From Mycobacterium lehmannii (GTDB lineage Bacteria > Actinomycetota > Actinomycetes > Mycobacteriales > Mycobacteriaceae): 64,000 nucleotides of DNA. The position numbers and the translations under genes were made by a program. The notes below the pieces were generated by a model. The model was not told where the DNA came from. It saw only the letters and a program-made list of their open reading frames with translations, and made no database searches. The stretch covers positions 37,621 to 101,620 of the forward strand of contig NZ_NKCN01000020.1 in the NCBI RefSeq assembly GCF_002245535.1. The letters are read 5' to 3'. This document shows, piece after piece, positions 1-9,630 of the stretch (position 1 is its first letter; every line of letters starts with the position of its first letter).

Positions 1-2516
1 GAGGTCACCTTGGCCGCGACGGTGTTCTCGTCGTAGCTGCCCATCACCGGCGTGCGGTCGGGGTCGAGTCCGAACGGCAGGAACACATTTGAACCGTTTA
101 CGCCGACGGGTCCGTATCCACCGCCGGTGCCTGCGGCGAAGCCGATCCCGATGTTGGGTTCGTTCGGTGAGCCGTCGGAGTTGACGGTGCCGGGGTTGGC
201 GGTGATCGGCTCGGGCGGTTCGAGGGTGTCGCTGACGCCGTTCGGGTTGAAGCCCACGGGGTCCTCCCCGCCGAGCGGGCCGTACTCGCCGAAGCGTTGC
301 CCCGGAACCGGTTGCAGCATACCGGCATTCGTGTCGGCCTCGACGAGCACATCGTCGGCCATCGCGCAGCTGGTGTCCGAGAGCCCGGACTTCAGCGCCG
401 AGAAGTTCGCCTTGGCGGTGGTGTAGACGGGGTAGCGCTGCACGGCGCCCTTGGCCATGGAGCCGACCTCGAGCACCACCATGATCGTCGCCACCACCAG
501 CAGCGGCGTCGAGGCGAGGACGCGATTGCGTTTGGTGTTGGCGACCTCCGTGTGCCCCGCGTAGTCCATGCGGAAGTGCAGCCACCCCGCAAGCAGGCCG
601 GTGATGATCGCCAGCGCGAGGAAGATCCCGGTGACCGGGATACCGGCGATCACCGGCTGCTTGTCGAACCACGGCACACCGTAGTTGCCGACATAGAACC
701 AGCCGTTGATCCCCGATGTCGCCCAAGCCAATACAAACAACAGCGCGGTGACATAGAGCGCGAGGTTGCGACGGCTGTGCAGCCCGACGCGGCTGAACGC
801 GAACGCCGTCACCGCACCGAGCGCACCCGCCAGACCGGCGAACGCGCCGAACTGCACCGCCCACTTGGTGGGCGTGAACGTCAGCAGCAGAAGGCCGATC
901 GCCGTCGACCCGATCAGCCGCCACACCGGCCCGCGCGCCATGCCGGCGACACCGCCGCGCCGCAGCAGCACCGCGAGCATCCCGAACAGGCAGAGCAACA
1001 GCACCAGCACCGCGAAGCGTCGGGTCAGCGACGAATCGACGCTGTCCTCGACGGTGAGGAAGTAGTAGCGCAGGAACTCCTGGTACCAGGCGATCGTCGG
1101 GCCGACGACGTACTTGATGCGGGCCGACTCCGCCACCGTGGCCAGAGTCTGGTCGCGGAACACCACCACGAAGATCAGCGCGAGCGCGGACAGCAGCGCG
1201 GCCAGCGGCGCGAGCACACCGTCGACGGGACGACGCGCGCGGATGGTGCGGACGATCGCGCGGGCGCCGACCAGAAGGGGCGCGATCGCGATCAGTCCCT
1301 GCGGCGCCAACGTCACGCTGAACACCGCGATGACGATCGCCAGCGCGGCAGGCCACGTCCGCCGGGTGGCCACGGCGTTCTCCACCAGCACCCACACCGC
1401 GACGGTGCCGAACGCGATCAACGGTTCAGGCCGCAGGCCGTTGTTGAACGGCAGCCACGCCGCCAGGAACACCGCCCCCGCCGTCCACACCGTCACCCGG
1501 TTGGCCGCAAGCCGACGGCCGAGGCGCGGCAGGATGCAGCGGCTGACGATCAACCAGGCGCCGATGGCCGCCAGCGTCGCGGGCACCCGCATCCACACGC
1601 TGGCGGTGCTGACCGAGGCGAACGCCGCGAGCACCGATTGATACCAGTCGAACGGGGCCTCCGTGGCGCCGAAAAAGCGGTAGTAGTTCGCGGTGTAGCC
1701 GGCGTCGGCCGAGACGCGGGCGATGGTGAGGTTGTAGCCGTCGTCCGATGACAGCGCGCCGATGACGTGCCACAGCAGCAAGGTGCCCACGACGGCCAGG
1801 TCGGCCACCCAGTGCCAGAAGCCCACCCCCCAGACACGCCGCCAGGCGCGGCTCCGGCGGTCCAACACCGCCAACGCCACGATCGACGCGATCACGCACA
1901 AGACCCCCAGCACCATCACGGCGAGCTTGAGCGCGGTCGGGGAGGTGATGAAGCGGGTGTCGACGTCGACGCGCGCTTCGAGCCCCTCCTGTGGTGCGAC
2001 CTCCAGATCCGTGAAGACGCCCGCGACCTGCGGCTTCTCCTCGGCCGGCAGCGTTCCCACGGCCCCGGGCAGCCCGATGAAGTCGGCGCCGGCCTCGCCG
2101 GGGTTGGCCCAGATGTGCAGAGTGCTGCAGGCGCCGTCCTCGACGGCGGGCCGCGGTGCGACGGCGGCGACGGAGTCGCGGAACGCCACGACAACGAGGT
2201 CGGAGGTGGCGCGCACGAACAGCCCGTTACGGCTGGCGTCGATGCCGCCCGGCGGGACGGTGGACAGCACCAGCCCACCGTCGGCGGGCAGCGTGGCGAC
2301 GGCCCGGCAGGGGATCGAGATATCGAGGGCCTGCGGGGCGCCGGAGACCAGCGGGGCGGTGATGTCGCTGACGAACCCGTCGGGTCCGGTGCCCTGCGGC
2401 CACAGGATGGTCGCGGTGGTCTGTTTGACCGGCAGCAGCGGGACCAGCCCGCACAACAGCACACCGGCGATGCCCGCGACGACGGCGATCAGTCGCGCGA
2501 TCCGATGGGCAGGCAC
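1..2516 (-). CDS. embA: Arabinosyltransferase EmbA (3' end outside window)
   Basis: Membrane arabinosyltransferase that adds arabinofuranose from decaprenyl-phosphoryl-arabinose to arabinogalactan, working with EmbB. The visible 838 codons run from a GTG start, the first possible start after an in-frame TGA nine codons upstream. They show an N-terminal membrane segment, the periplasmic domain with the VNQTTA-like motif (here VKQTTATILWPQ), the GT-C loop SSDDGYNLTIARVS, and many hydrophobic segments. EmbA is preferred over EmbC or EmbB because it lies downstream of embC in the known order embC-embA-embB and because its N-terminus resembles M. tuberculosis EmbA as I recall it. It is separated from embC by about 1.2 kb, so it probably has its own promoter. 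Confidence 0.93.
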   Translation of the reverse strand, partial: MPAHRIARLIAVVAGIAGVLLCGLVPLLPVKQTTATILWPQGTGPDGFVSDITAPLVSGAPQALDISIPCRAVATLPADGGLVLSTVPPGGIDASRNGLFVRATSDLVVVAFRDSVAAVAPRPAVEDGACSTLHIWANPGEAGADFIGLPGAVGTLPAEEKPQVAGVFTDLEVAPQEGLEARVDVDTRFITSPTALKLAVMVLGVLCVIASIVALAVLDRRSRAWRRVWGVGFWHWVADLAVVGTLLLWHVIGALSSDDGYNLTIARVSADAGYTANYYRFFGATEAPFDWYQSVLAAFASVSTASVWMRVPATLAAIGAWLIVSRCILPRLGRRLAANRVTVWTAGAVFLAAWLPFNNGLRPEPLIAFGTVAVWVLVENAVATRRTWPAALAIVIAVFSVTLAPQGLIAIAPLLVGARAIVRTIRARRPVDGVLAPLAALLSALALIFVVVFRDQTLATVAESARIKYVVGPTIAWYQEFLRYYFLTVEDSVDSSLTRRFAVLVLLLCLFGMLAVLLRRGGVAGMARGPVWRLIGSTAIGLLLLTFTPTKWAVQFGAFAGLAGALGAVTAFAFSRVGLHSRRNLALYVTALLFVLAWATSGINGWFYVGNYGVPWFDKQPVIAGIPVTGIFLALAIITGLLAGWLHFRMDYAGHTEVANTKRNRVLASTPLLVVATIMVVLEVGSMAKGAVQRYPVYTTAKANFSALKSGLSDTSCAMADDVLVEADTNAGMLQPVPGQRFGEYGPLGGEDPVGFNPNGVSDTLEPPEPITANPGTVNSDGSPNEPNIGIGFAAGTGGGYGPVGVNGSNVFLPFGLDPDRTPVMGSYDENTVAAKVT

Positions 2517-2587
2517 GAGCGTCGATGGTAGGCGACTCGATCATCGGAGTCGGTGACCCCGGGCCGATATGGGCAAACGCCTCCTGC

Positions 2588-2639
2588 GCTCTGACGGGTT
2601 GATCCCACGCACCACGTGCGTGCGACCCACCGGTTAAGG
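2588..2639. repeat. 52-bp palindromic repeat, copy A (embA side of cassette)
   Basis: Imperfect palindrome centred on GCACCACGTGCGTGC. It matches the copy at 3648-3699 in direct orientation at 47 of 52 positions. The pair brackets the nuclease-like gene inserted between embC and embA. It could also act as a transcription terminator or a binding site. Confidence 0.85.
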
Positions 2640-2703
2640 GGTTATCCACAGCGGCCTCGGTGGCGACTGGTTCGCGGGCGGTGTCTCGTTCACGCTTATT
2701 TGC

Positions 2704-3662
2704 GTGACGCGCTGGCACCTCGGACATGTCGCGGACCTCACTGTCGCGCAGGACGGAGTCGTCGCTCGCCGCCAGGTACTGGCCGCCGGTGGTAGCGACT
2801 TCGATATCGCCAGACTGGTACGCCGTCGCGAGTTGATACCGCTCGAGCGCGGCGTCTACGTGAATCACAGCGGCCGCCTCACGCAGACGCAGCGCCACTG
2901 GGCCGCGGTGCTGGCATTCTGGCCCGCCGCGCTGGCCCACGCGTCGGCGCTGCCCGATCCGCCGATGACCGTCGTGCACGTCGCCGTCGACCCGTCGCGC
3001 AATTTGCGGCCACTGCGACGGGTGGTGCTGCATCGAATGCCGGATTTCGCTCAGCGCGCCGATCTCGACCGCAGCCCGCCGGCGATCCGCTTGGAACACG
3101 CACTGATCGACGTGATCAGCAGTGAACTTCGCGACGAAGATGTCGCCGCCGCCTTCGCCGTATTGGCGCGGGTGGGTGCCGCGCGGCGCACCACCCCCCA
3201 GCGCATCCTGCAGACCCTTCACGCCGCCGTGTCGCGGGTCGGCGGACGGTGGAGGCGATGCTCACCGACGTCCGCGACGGCGCGTGTTCGGTGCTGGAGC
3301 GTGGCTACCTGCATCGAGTCGAGCGGGCGCACGGGCTGCCGCGAGGGGAGCGCCAGATCCGCAGCACCGCGACCGGCCGGTCGACATTCCAGGATGTGCG
3401 CTACAAGCGCCAGGGAGTCGTCGTCGAGCTGGACGGTCGCGCGATTCACGAGTCACCGCGCGATCGCGATCGGGATGCGCTGCGTGACCTCGCAGAGCTG
3501 AGCCGGTCGGACCTCGTCACGATCAGGGTCACCTATGGACTCGTCTTCGGCGGCGCGTGCCGCACGGCTCTACTGATCGGCGACCTGTTCCGCCGCCGCG
3601 GCTGGACCGGTCGGCCGCGAAGCTGCTCGACCTGTCGTCCCGCGATCGCTCTAACGGGTTGA
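2704..3662 (+). pseudogene. AbiEi/DUF559-type (Vsr-like nuclease fold) protein, frameshifted
   Basis: The first part (frame of the GTG at 2704) encodes a winged-helix AbiEi-type N-terminus: a DGVVARRQVLAAG helix-turn-helix region, then ERGVYV and a segment around HWAAVLAFWPAALAHASAL. The second part (frame of 3249) encodes a DUF559/Vsr-like endonuclease fold, with SVLERGYLHRVERAHGLP followed by VVVELDGRAIHESPRDRDRD and a TIRVTYG strand. The frames join if two bases are removed near 3237-3243, which gives AAVSRRRTVEAML. The gene is therefore broken by a small indel, or there is a sequencing error or recoding. The reading frame ends inside the right flanking repeat. It points opposite to the emb genes. 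Intact relatives are common, multicopy and of unproven function in mycobacteria. Confidence 0.75.
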
Positions 3663-3699
3663 TCCCACGCACCAGGTGGGTGCGACCAACCCGTTAAGG
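3648..3699. repeat. 52-bp palindromic repeat, copy B (embC side of cassette)
   Basis: Nearly perfect palindrome, ACGGGTTG at the left and CAACCCGT at the right with GCACC-AGG-TGGGTGC in the middle. It is a direct copy of the sequence at 2588-2639. It supplies the stop codon of the nuclease-like gene and lies just beyond the embC stop, so it may also terminate transcription from both sides. Confidence 0.85.
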
Positions 3700-3707
3700 C
3701 CCGCAGC

Positions 3708-6700
3708 TCAGGACAGGCGCAGCGGCGCCGGGCTCCACAACCCGCTGCGCGTCGCCGTGCCCAGGTCCAGGCGGGCCTCCGCGGCGTTCGGGTACCACGG
3801 CGTGAGCTGCTGCAGCGAGCCCCAGTCCCGGAACCAGTCGTCGTCCAGATACGTCGGCACCGTCGTGGCCCGCACCAGCAGTTCGGTGATGCCGAGCGGC
3901 CCGCCGCCGAGGTAGTCCATCACCGGGGAGTTCGCCTCGGCCCCGAACCGGTCGGGCAGGATCCGCCACTTGGGCACCTCGACGACGCCGTTCTGGTGGC
4001 CGAACGGCCGCTGGCAGGGGAACGCCAACCCGACCAGCCAGTCCAGTAGCACCGGATCCGACGACCCGACGACGTCCTGCAGCGTGCGTAATTCCGGGAT
4101 CCGCGGCGGCGTCACCGCAGTCCAGTGCTGCGGGTCGAGGTCTTCGTCGGAGGCCACCAGTCGGATCTGAGTGGCTTCGGGCGGTATCGCGGACAGCGGC
4201 GCCCGCAGGTTGCGCCATGCGGGGGAGGAGCCGACGTCGGCGAACCCGATCCCACCCCCGGGCTCGTCGGCGGCGGCCTGCTCGTCGGTCGCCCACTGCA
4301 CCGTGACCTCACCCGCGTCGAACCGGCCGGCCGCCGAGATGACCAGCAGCGGGCCGGCGTCGTCGCGGGAAGGCAGTTGGTACCACGCCGAGCGCAACTG
4401 CGCGGGCTGCTGCGTGCCGGCCCGCCAGCTGCCCATCACCGGGGTGGTGGCCGGATCGAGTTTGTAGGGCAGCCGGGCCCGTGAACCGTTGACACCGGCG
4501 GCGGCCGTCGTGCCGCCCTCGGTCCCACCGTTTCCAGCTTGGTCGTCTTCGTTGTCGGTATCGGCGAAGTTGCTCGAGGTGCCCTGACCGCTCATCGTCT
4601 CGTCGGCGGAGACGTCACTGGGTATCCCGTTGGGGTTGAACCCCTGCGCGGTGCCTGCGCTGAGCGCCTCACCGACGGGAGTACCGATCGGCCTCAGCAT
4701 GCCGACGTTGGGGTCCTCCTCGACGAGGACGTCCTCGGCCATCCCGCACGTTTTGCCGGTCAGGGCTTCGAGGTTGGATCGGCCGACGCTCCAGGCCGGG
4801 TACTGGTCGATCATGGCCAGCGTCAGCGAGAGCACCTCGAAAACCACGAGCAGCCATGTGGCGATGGCCAACGGCGCCTGCAACATTCGCTGCCAGCGCC
4901 GCTGCGGTCCGGGTGGCGACGAGTCGCGCCCGGAGAAGTGGAACCACGCCGCGGCGATCAGGGCCAGCACGGCCAGCCCGAGCAGGATCGTCGAGAAGCC
5001 GAACTTCCACTCCGGCATGGCGTTCGACCACGGCACACCGAAGTTCGACACGTACCACCAGCCGTTGACGGTGGCGAACGACAGCGCCATCGCGAACAGG
5101 ACCGCGGCGCCGAACACCGAGCGGTTGCGCCGCGAGCGCATCGCCGTGGCGGTGACGGCGACGGCGGCCAGCGCGCCCAACGAGCCGGCCAGCCCGGCGA
5201 AGACCCCGAAGTGATGGGTCCACTTGGTCGGCGTGAACATCATGGCGAAAAACGAGATGACCGTGATGCCGATGATGCGACGGCTGGGCCCCAATGCCGT
5301 GCCGGGAATCTTGAACTTGCGCAACGACATCGCGACCGCAACGGCCAGCGCCAGCAACAGTGTCAGCACCGCGAACCGGCGCGCCACCGAACCGTCGGGG
5401 CTCAGCGTGAACAACCGCTCGTAGCGGATGTGCTCGTCGAACCAGCTCAGGCTCGGCCCGACCGCGGACTTGAAGGTGCTGGCCTGCATCTCGGAGGCCA
5501 GCGTCTGGTCCCGGAAGATCAGGATGATCGTGACGGTGGCCGCGGCCAGGATCGGCGCCAGCAACGCCAGATAGCCGAAGCGTGAGACATGCGCGGCGAC
5601 AATGGTTTTCAGTGGCCCGACGGCCACCAGTAGTGCGCCCACGGCGGCGATGCCCGTCGGCCCGGAGAACAGCGTGAGCGCACCGATGATGATCGCGATC
5701 GCCACGGGCAGCAGCCTGCTGGTGGCCACACCCCGCTCGACCGAGCACCAGGTGAGAAGGATGCCGAGCGCGATGATCGGTTCGGGGCGCAGCCCGTTGT
5801 TCAGCGGCAGCCAGAACGCCAGGAACAGGCCCGCCGCCGTCCACGCCGCCGCAGGTGTCTTCTTCGCGGCGTGGCCCAGGCGCGGGATCACCTCACGGCT
5901 GATGACCCACCAGCACGCCAGCGCCATCACCAGCGTCGGCAGGCGCATCCACACGCTGTGCGTGCTGACGTGGGCCCACAGCGCCAGCAGGTCGTAGTAC
6001 CAGCCGAAGGGCGCCTCCGGCGTGCCGAACCACCGGTAGTAGTTCGCCATGTAGCCGGCGTGCTCGGAGACCCGCGCCATCGTCAGGATGTAGCCGTCGT
6101 CGGCGGTGTTGGCGCCGACGAAGTGCCACCACACCAGCACCGCGGTCACGACGCCGTCGAGCGGTCGCAGCGTCCACCACCGCGGGGGCAGGAACCGTCT
6201 GACGCCGCGGCCGTCGGCGATGTCGAGAAGATGAAGCGCGACCAGGGCGATGACGGTCATCGCCACCCCGATGATCATCGCCAGGGTTTTGAGCAGCGTC
6301 GGCGACGTGCTGTAGCGGGTGTCGAGCGTCGCGGAGAACTCCAGACCCGGGGGCGCCGGACCGCTGAGGTCGGTGAAGACGCCGACGATCTGGGGGCGGA
6401 AGTCGTAGCCGCCGCGCTCACCGCGCAGCGGTTCACCGGGGTCGTCGTTCGGAATCCGTCCCGGACCCTGGACTAGGCCGACGAACTCGCCGGTCACCTT
6501 GTCGGCGTGCGCGGTGAAGGTCAGCCGTTGGCACTGCGGGCTGAGCACCTGATCCAGCGGCGCGCTGACTACTGGGGTGTTGCGCACGATCACCAGCAGG
6601 TCGTCGTTGACCCGCTCGATGAGCAGGCCGCGGTCGATGGCCTTGGGTGCCTGTTTGGGCACGGTCGACAACAGCACCGTGCGGCCCTGGCTACCGGGAC

Positions 6701-6941
6701 CGGTCAGGCCGGCCGCCGCGCGACACGGCACTGAGATCTCCAGGTCGGTCGCGACGTAGCCGATGAGCGGGGCGTCCACGCTGCGCAGCACGCCGTTCTG
6801 CGGCCAGTTCAATTCGGCGGTGGTCTGCGTGACCGGCATCAACGGCGTCGCGATGGCCAGCAGTGCGCCGAGCAACCCCGCGACGATGGCGATGAGCCGC
6901 ACCGTCCGATGGTTCGACCCGACACCGGCTTCACCGACCAC
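3708..6941 (-). CDS. embC: Arabinosyltransferase EmbC
   Basis: Arabinosyltransferase that extends the arabinan of lipoarabinomannan. The protein has 1077 residues from a GTG start 11 nt after the aftA stop (M. tuberculosis EmbC has about 1094). Visible parts are the N-terminal membrane helix, LMPVTQTTAELNWPQNG, the GT-C signature NTADDGYILTMARVSEHAG, the proline-rich FRPQIVGVFTDL region, a multi-helix core, and a C-terminal periplasmic carbohydrate-binding domain ending PAPLRLS. The pattern VPKQAPKAIDRGLL matches EmbC rather than EmbA or EmbB. It is the last gene of the run gtrA-like, dprE1, dprE2, aftA, embC, so it can use DPA made by DprE1/DprE2. The usual embC-embA adjacency is broken by the inserted cassette. 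Confidence 0.95.
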   Translation of the reverse strand: MVGEAGVGSNHRTVRLIAIVAGLLGALLAIATPLMPVTQTTAELNWPQNGVLRSVDAPLIGYVATDLEISVPCRAAAGLTGPGSQGRTVLLSTVPKQAPKAIDRGLLIERVNDDLLVIVRNTPVVSAPLDQVLSPQCQRLTFTAHADKVTGEFVGLVQGPGRIPNDDPGEPLRGERGGYDFRPQIVGVFTDLSGPAPPGLEFSATLDTRYSTSPTLLKTLAMIIGVAMTVIALVALHLLDIADGRGVRRFLPPRWWTLRPLDGVVTAVLVWWHFVGANTADDGYILTMARVSEHAGYMANYYRWFGTPEAPFGWYYDLLALWAHVSTHSVWMRLPTLVMALACWWVISREVIPRLGHAAKKTPAAAWTAAGLFLAFWLPLNNGLRPEPIIALGILLTWCSVERGVATSRLLPVAIAIIIGALTLFSGPTGIAAVGALLVAVGPLKTIVAAHVSRFGYLALLAPILAAATVTIILIFRDQTLASEMQASTFKSAVGPSLSWFDEHIRYERLFTLSPDGSVARRFAVLTLLLALAVAVAMSLRKFKIPGTALGPSRRIIGITVISFFAMMFTPTKWTHHFGVFAGLAGSLGALAAVAVTATAMRSRRNRSVFGAAVLFAMALSFATVNGWWYVSNFGVPWSNAMPEWKFGFSTILLGLAVLALIAAAWFHFSGRDSSPPGPQRRWQRMLQAPLAIATWLLVVFEVLSLTLAMIDQYPAWSVGRSNLEALTGKTCGMAEDVLVEEDPNVGMLRPIGTPVGEALSAGTAQGFNPNGIPSDVSADETMSGQGTSSNFADTDNEDDQAGNGGTEGGTTAAAGVNGSRARLPYKLDPATTPVMGSWRAGTQQPAQLRSAWYQLPSRDDAGPLLVISAAGRFDAGEVTVQWATDEQAAADEPGGGIGFADVGSSPAWRNLRAPLSAIPPEATQIRLVASDEDLDPQHWTAVTPPRIPELRTLQDVVGSSDPVLLDWLVGLAFPCQRPFGHQNGVVEVPKWRILPDRFGAEANSPVMDYLGGGPLGITELLVRATTVPTYLDDDWFRDWGSLQQLTPWYPNAAEARLDLGTATRSGLWSPAPLRLS

Positions 6942-6952
6942 GGGGTTCGATC

Positions 6953-8848
6953 TTAATTGGGCTTGCGGATCGCCAACACGAACGGTCCGATGCTGGAGAC
7001 CTCGAAGCGGGGGTCGTCGAACAACGCCTCGTCGAGGGCGACGTGGTAGCGGCGCACATTGGGCTGGTTCGGATATACGTCGGAGGCCAACCGCAACGTA
7101 TAGGTGTCGTCGGCGCCGCGGCGCATCAGAAACACCGTCGGCGGCTCCCACGGCAGCGTGTCGAGTGCCTCGATGAACTGGTCGGCGTCGGTCAGCGTGG
7201 CCCAGCTCTCGATGGCCTCGGCACGCTTCTCGAACTGCGCGAGGGGGTTGGCGTAGTGCGAGGTCAAGCCCTGAAAGCCGTAATAGGGGTAATAAGACAG
7301 GAAGCTGTAGTCGGCGGTCAGCACGACGGTCTCGTCACGGGGACGACCGGTCACCTCGGTGATCCTGGCGTCGATCTCGCGGTAGTAGCGCTCGGCGCCG
7401 GGCGGTCGCCGGTCCGCGCGCTGACCGTAGCCGTCGGTATCGGTATAGGCGACCACGATGTCGGACCGCAGCACGTCGGGGATGTCCTGGCTGTAGGTGA
7501 CGGCGCCGATGGCGCCCAGCGTGGCCGCCGCGGCGACGACGCGGCGCGCGTTCTCGGGTCGCACCCGCGCCGCGACGGCCCGGGTGACCTCGATGAAGCC
7601 GAAGGCACCTGCGGCCGTCAGCAGCACGGTCAGCGTCGGATTCAGTCGGAACGACAACAATGTGGTGCCCACCAGCGTGGTCAGCATCGACAGCAGCGAC
7701 CAGGCGTAGACGGCGAGCACCGCGATCGCCAGAGCGCCGGCCCTGGTGGAGGAGCGCGCGCGCCAGACCAGCCACAGCGTGCCGAGCATGCACAGCGCTC
7801 CCAGCAGTGTGAAGTGCAGCATCGGGAACTCCAGCTGCGCGCCGTCGGTCGGCAGATAGTGCTGCGCGGTACCGGAGTCGGCGGGCTCGCCGGAGAACGC
7901 CGCCAGAAGGTACGGCGCCCAGCCGATCAGCGCGATGGCGCCCGAGATGACCGCGATGACCACCAGCCGCAGCAGCGGTTCGATGCGTCTGCGCGCGACG
8001 GCCAGAAGCACCCCCATGATCGCCAATGTGAATGCCGCGTAGGCGAACAGCAGCGTGTAGGACAGCGCGGCGCCGCCGAGGAAGAGGCCGGTGCCGATGA
8101 CGGCGGGCCAGCCGGCTCGCGTCCTCCCGCCCGCCACCCCATCCGGGTCACCCCCGCGCAGACCTGACCACGCGAGCACGAACACCGGCGGCAGCAGTAC
8201 GCAGATGATCGCGGCGTAGGGCTCGGCCGGTGAGTATGCGAGCGTGGCCGCGGCGGTGGCGGTGGTCACGATGAGCGCGTACTCGAAGCGAATCATGGCT
8301 GCCCACAACACGAACGCCACCGCGATCGCGGCGGTGATCGACATGATCGCCCACGGTTTGAACATCTCCCACGCCGGAGTTCCGGTCAGCGCGGCCAGGC
8401 GGCCCCCGATCCAGAACCAGCCCGGTGGATAGAACGGCGGCAGACCCATGTAGGTCATATCGCGCAGCGCGGCGCTGTCGGCGAGCCGGGTGAGGTACTC
8501 GGTGCGGAACTGCTGATCGACCGAGATGCCGTACAAATACAGCCTCGTCGCACCGAGCGGCATCGCCAGCGTCACCACCGAGAACGCCGACAGGAACAGC
8601 GTCGCCCCCACCTTCGCGAGCAGCTGCCGGCCGCGCCGCCAGACCCATCCGCTCACCAACAACCCTGCCAGACAGGCGAACTGGCCCACCGTGGTCAGCG
8701 CGTGCAGTTGATTGGACGAGTTGTAGGCGGGCCACTCCACGCGCGCGATCGCGGCCAGCGAGACCACCGCGACGACGATCGCCACCGCGGCGGCCGCCAC
8801 CATCTGGCCGGCGACCTTGATCGGCAGGGCCCGCGCGCCGCCGCGCAT
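6953..8848 (-). CDS. aftA: Galactan arabinofuranosyltransferase AftA
   Basis: GT-C membrane enzyme that primes galactan with the first arabinofuranose residues from DPA. The chosen ATG overlaps the dprE2 stop by one base (TGATG) and gives 631 residues, close to the roughly 643 of M. tuberculosis AftA; a longer in-frame start would run into dprE2. Visible features are the N-terminal membrane segment followed by AIARVEWPAYNSSNQLHALT, the loop GISVDQQFRTEYLTR, LPPFYPPGWFWIGGR, and the soluble end with TADYSFLSYYPYYGFQGL and VYPNQPNVRRY. It is translationally coupled with dprE2 and followed closely by embC, forming one arabinan operon. Confidence 0.95.
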   Translation of the reverse strand: MRGGARALPIKVAGQMVAAAAVAIVVAVVSLAAIARVEWPAYNSSNQLHALTTVGQFACLAGLLVSGWVWRRGRQLLAKVGATLFLSAFSVVTLAMPLGATRLYLYGISVDQQFRTEYLTRLADSAALRDMTYMGLPPFYPPGWFWIGGRLAALTGTPAWEMFKPWAIMSITAAIAVAFVLWAAMIRFEYALIVTTATAAATLAYSPAEPYAAIICVLLPPVFVLAWSGLRGGDPDGVAGGRTRAGWPAVIGTGLFLGGAALSYTLLFAYAAFTLAIMGVLLAVARRRIEPLLRLVVIAVISGAIALIGWAPYLLAAFSGEPADSGTAQHYLPTDGAQLEFPMLHFTLLGALCMLGTLWLVWRARSSTRAGALAIAVLAVYAWSLLSMLTTLVGTTLLSFRLNPTLTVLLTAAGAFGFIEVTRAVAARVRPENARRVVAAAATLGAIGAVTYSQDIPDVLRSDIVVAYTDTDGYGQRADRRPPGAERYYREIDARITEVTGRPRDETVVLTADYSFLSYYPYYGFQGLTSHYANPLAQFEKRAEAIESWATLTDADQFIEALDTLPWEPPTVFLMRRGADDTYTLRLASDVYPNQPNVRRYHVALDEALFDDPRFEVSSIGPFVLAIRKPN

Positions 8849-9630
8849 CAGATGGGTAGCTTGCGGAAGATCGGCCGCGGGATGTGGCGCAACACCATCA
8901 TCACGTACCGGAACGCTCCCGGCGCCCATACCAGTTCCTTGCCTTTGGCTGCCGCCGTGACGGCCAGTTCGGCGACGTCTTCCTTGTCGACGGTGAACGG
9001 CGCTTCCTTCGCGCCGGTGGCCTTCCAGTGCTCGATGGTGGTCGTGGTGCGCACCTGACCGGGCCGGATCACCAACACTCGAACTCCGTGCTCCCGCAAC
9101 GCCTCTCCGAGGCCGAGGTAGAAACCGTCCAAGCCGGCCTTGGTCGACCCGTACACGAAGTTCGACCGCCGCACCCGCTCACCGGCCGCTGAACTCATCG
9201 CGATGATCTGCCCGAAGCCCTGGGCGCGCATCTTCTCGCCGATCAGCACGCCGACCGAAACCGCTGCGGTGTAGTTGATCTGGGCGACCTGCACGGCCTT
9301 GGACTGGTTCTGCCACAGCTCCTCGGCGTCGCCGAGCAGCCCGAAGGCGACGATCGCGACATCGACATCATCGCCGCCCCAGGCCTTGTCGATCACGGCG
9401 CGATGCCCGGCGGTGTCGGCGCCGTCGAAGTCGATCCATTCGACGGACTTGGCCCCCGCGGCCGTCATCGCCGCGATCGCCTCGTCCTTGCGGGGGTGAT
9501 TCGGCAGGTCCGCAAGGATGATGCGGGCATGCGCGTTGCGCAGGTAGCGCTCGCAGATCGCCAGCCCGATCTCCGATGTCCCGCCGAGCAGCAGGATGGT
9601 CTGGGGGTTACCTACAGCGTCGAGAACCAT
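8848..9630 (-). CDS. dprE2: Decaprenylphosphoryl-2-keto-ribose reductase DprE2
   Basis: Short-chain dehydrogenase that reduces decaprenyl-phosphoryl-2-keto-ribose to decaprenyl-phosphoryl-arabinose, the sole arabinose donor. It has 260 residues (family about 254). The nucleotide-binding glycine motif GGTSEIG lies near residue 17, a serine sits in MSSAAGE, and the catalytic Tyr and Lys appear in VYGSTKAG. The ATG directly follows the dprE1 stop, and the stop overlaps aftA. This is the usual dprE1-dprE2-aftA order. The C-terminus (HIPRPIFRKLPI) looks membrane-associated, as expected for a partner of DprE1. Confidence 0.95.
   Translation of the reverse strand: MVLDAVGNPQTILLLGGTSEIGLAICERYLRNAHARIILADLPNHPRKDEAIAAMTAAGAKSVEWIDFDGADTAGHRAVIDKAWGGDDVDVAIVAFGLLGDAEELWQNQSKAVQVAQINYTAAVSVGVLIGEKMRAQGFGQIIAMSSAAGERVRRSNFVYGSTKAGLDGFYLGLGEALREHGVRVLVIRPGQVRTTTTIEHWKATGAKEAPFTVDKEDVAELAVTAAAKGKELVWAPGAFRYVMMVLRHIPRPIFRKLPI

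Noticed and set aside
297..1751. 484-codon open frame on the plus strand
   Set aside because: It lies antisense to embA, has Arg/His-rich low-complexity composition and no domain; typical shadow of a high-GC gene.
4539..5585. 348-codon plus-strand open frame
   Set aside because: Antisense shadow of embC with biased Arg/Gln/Asp composition.
1..6941. Possible misassembly because embC and embA are not adjacent
   Set aside because: Both genes are intact at the junction, orientation and order are normal, and the inserted DNA has matching flanking repeats, so an insertion is the simpler reading.
7043..8167. 374-codon plus-strand open frame
   Set aside because: Antisense to aftA; no recognisable motifs.
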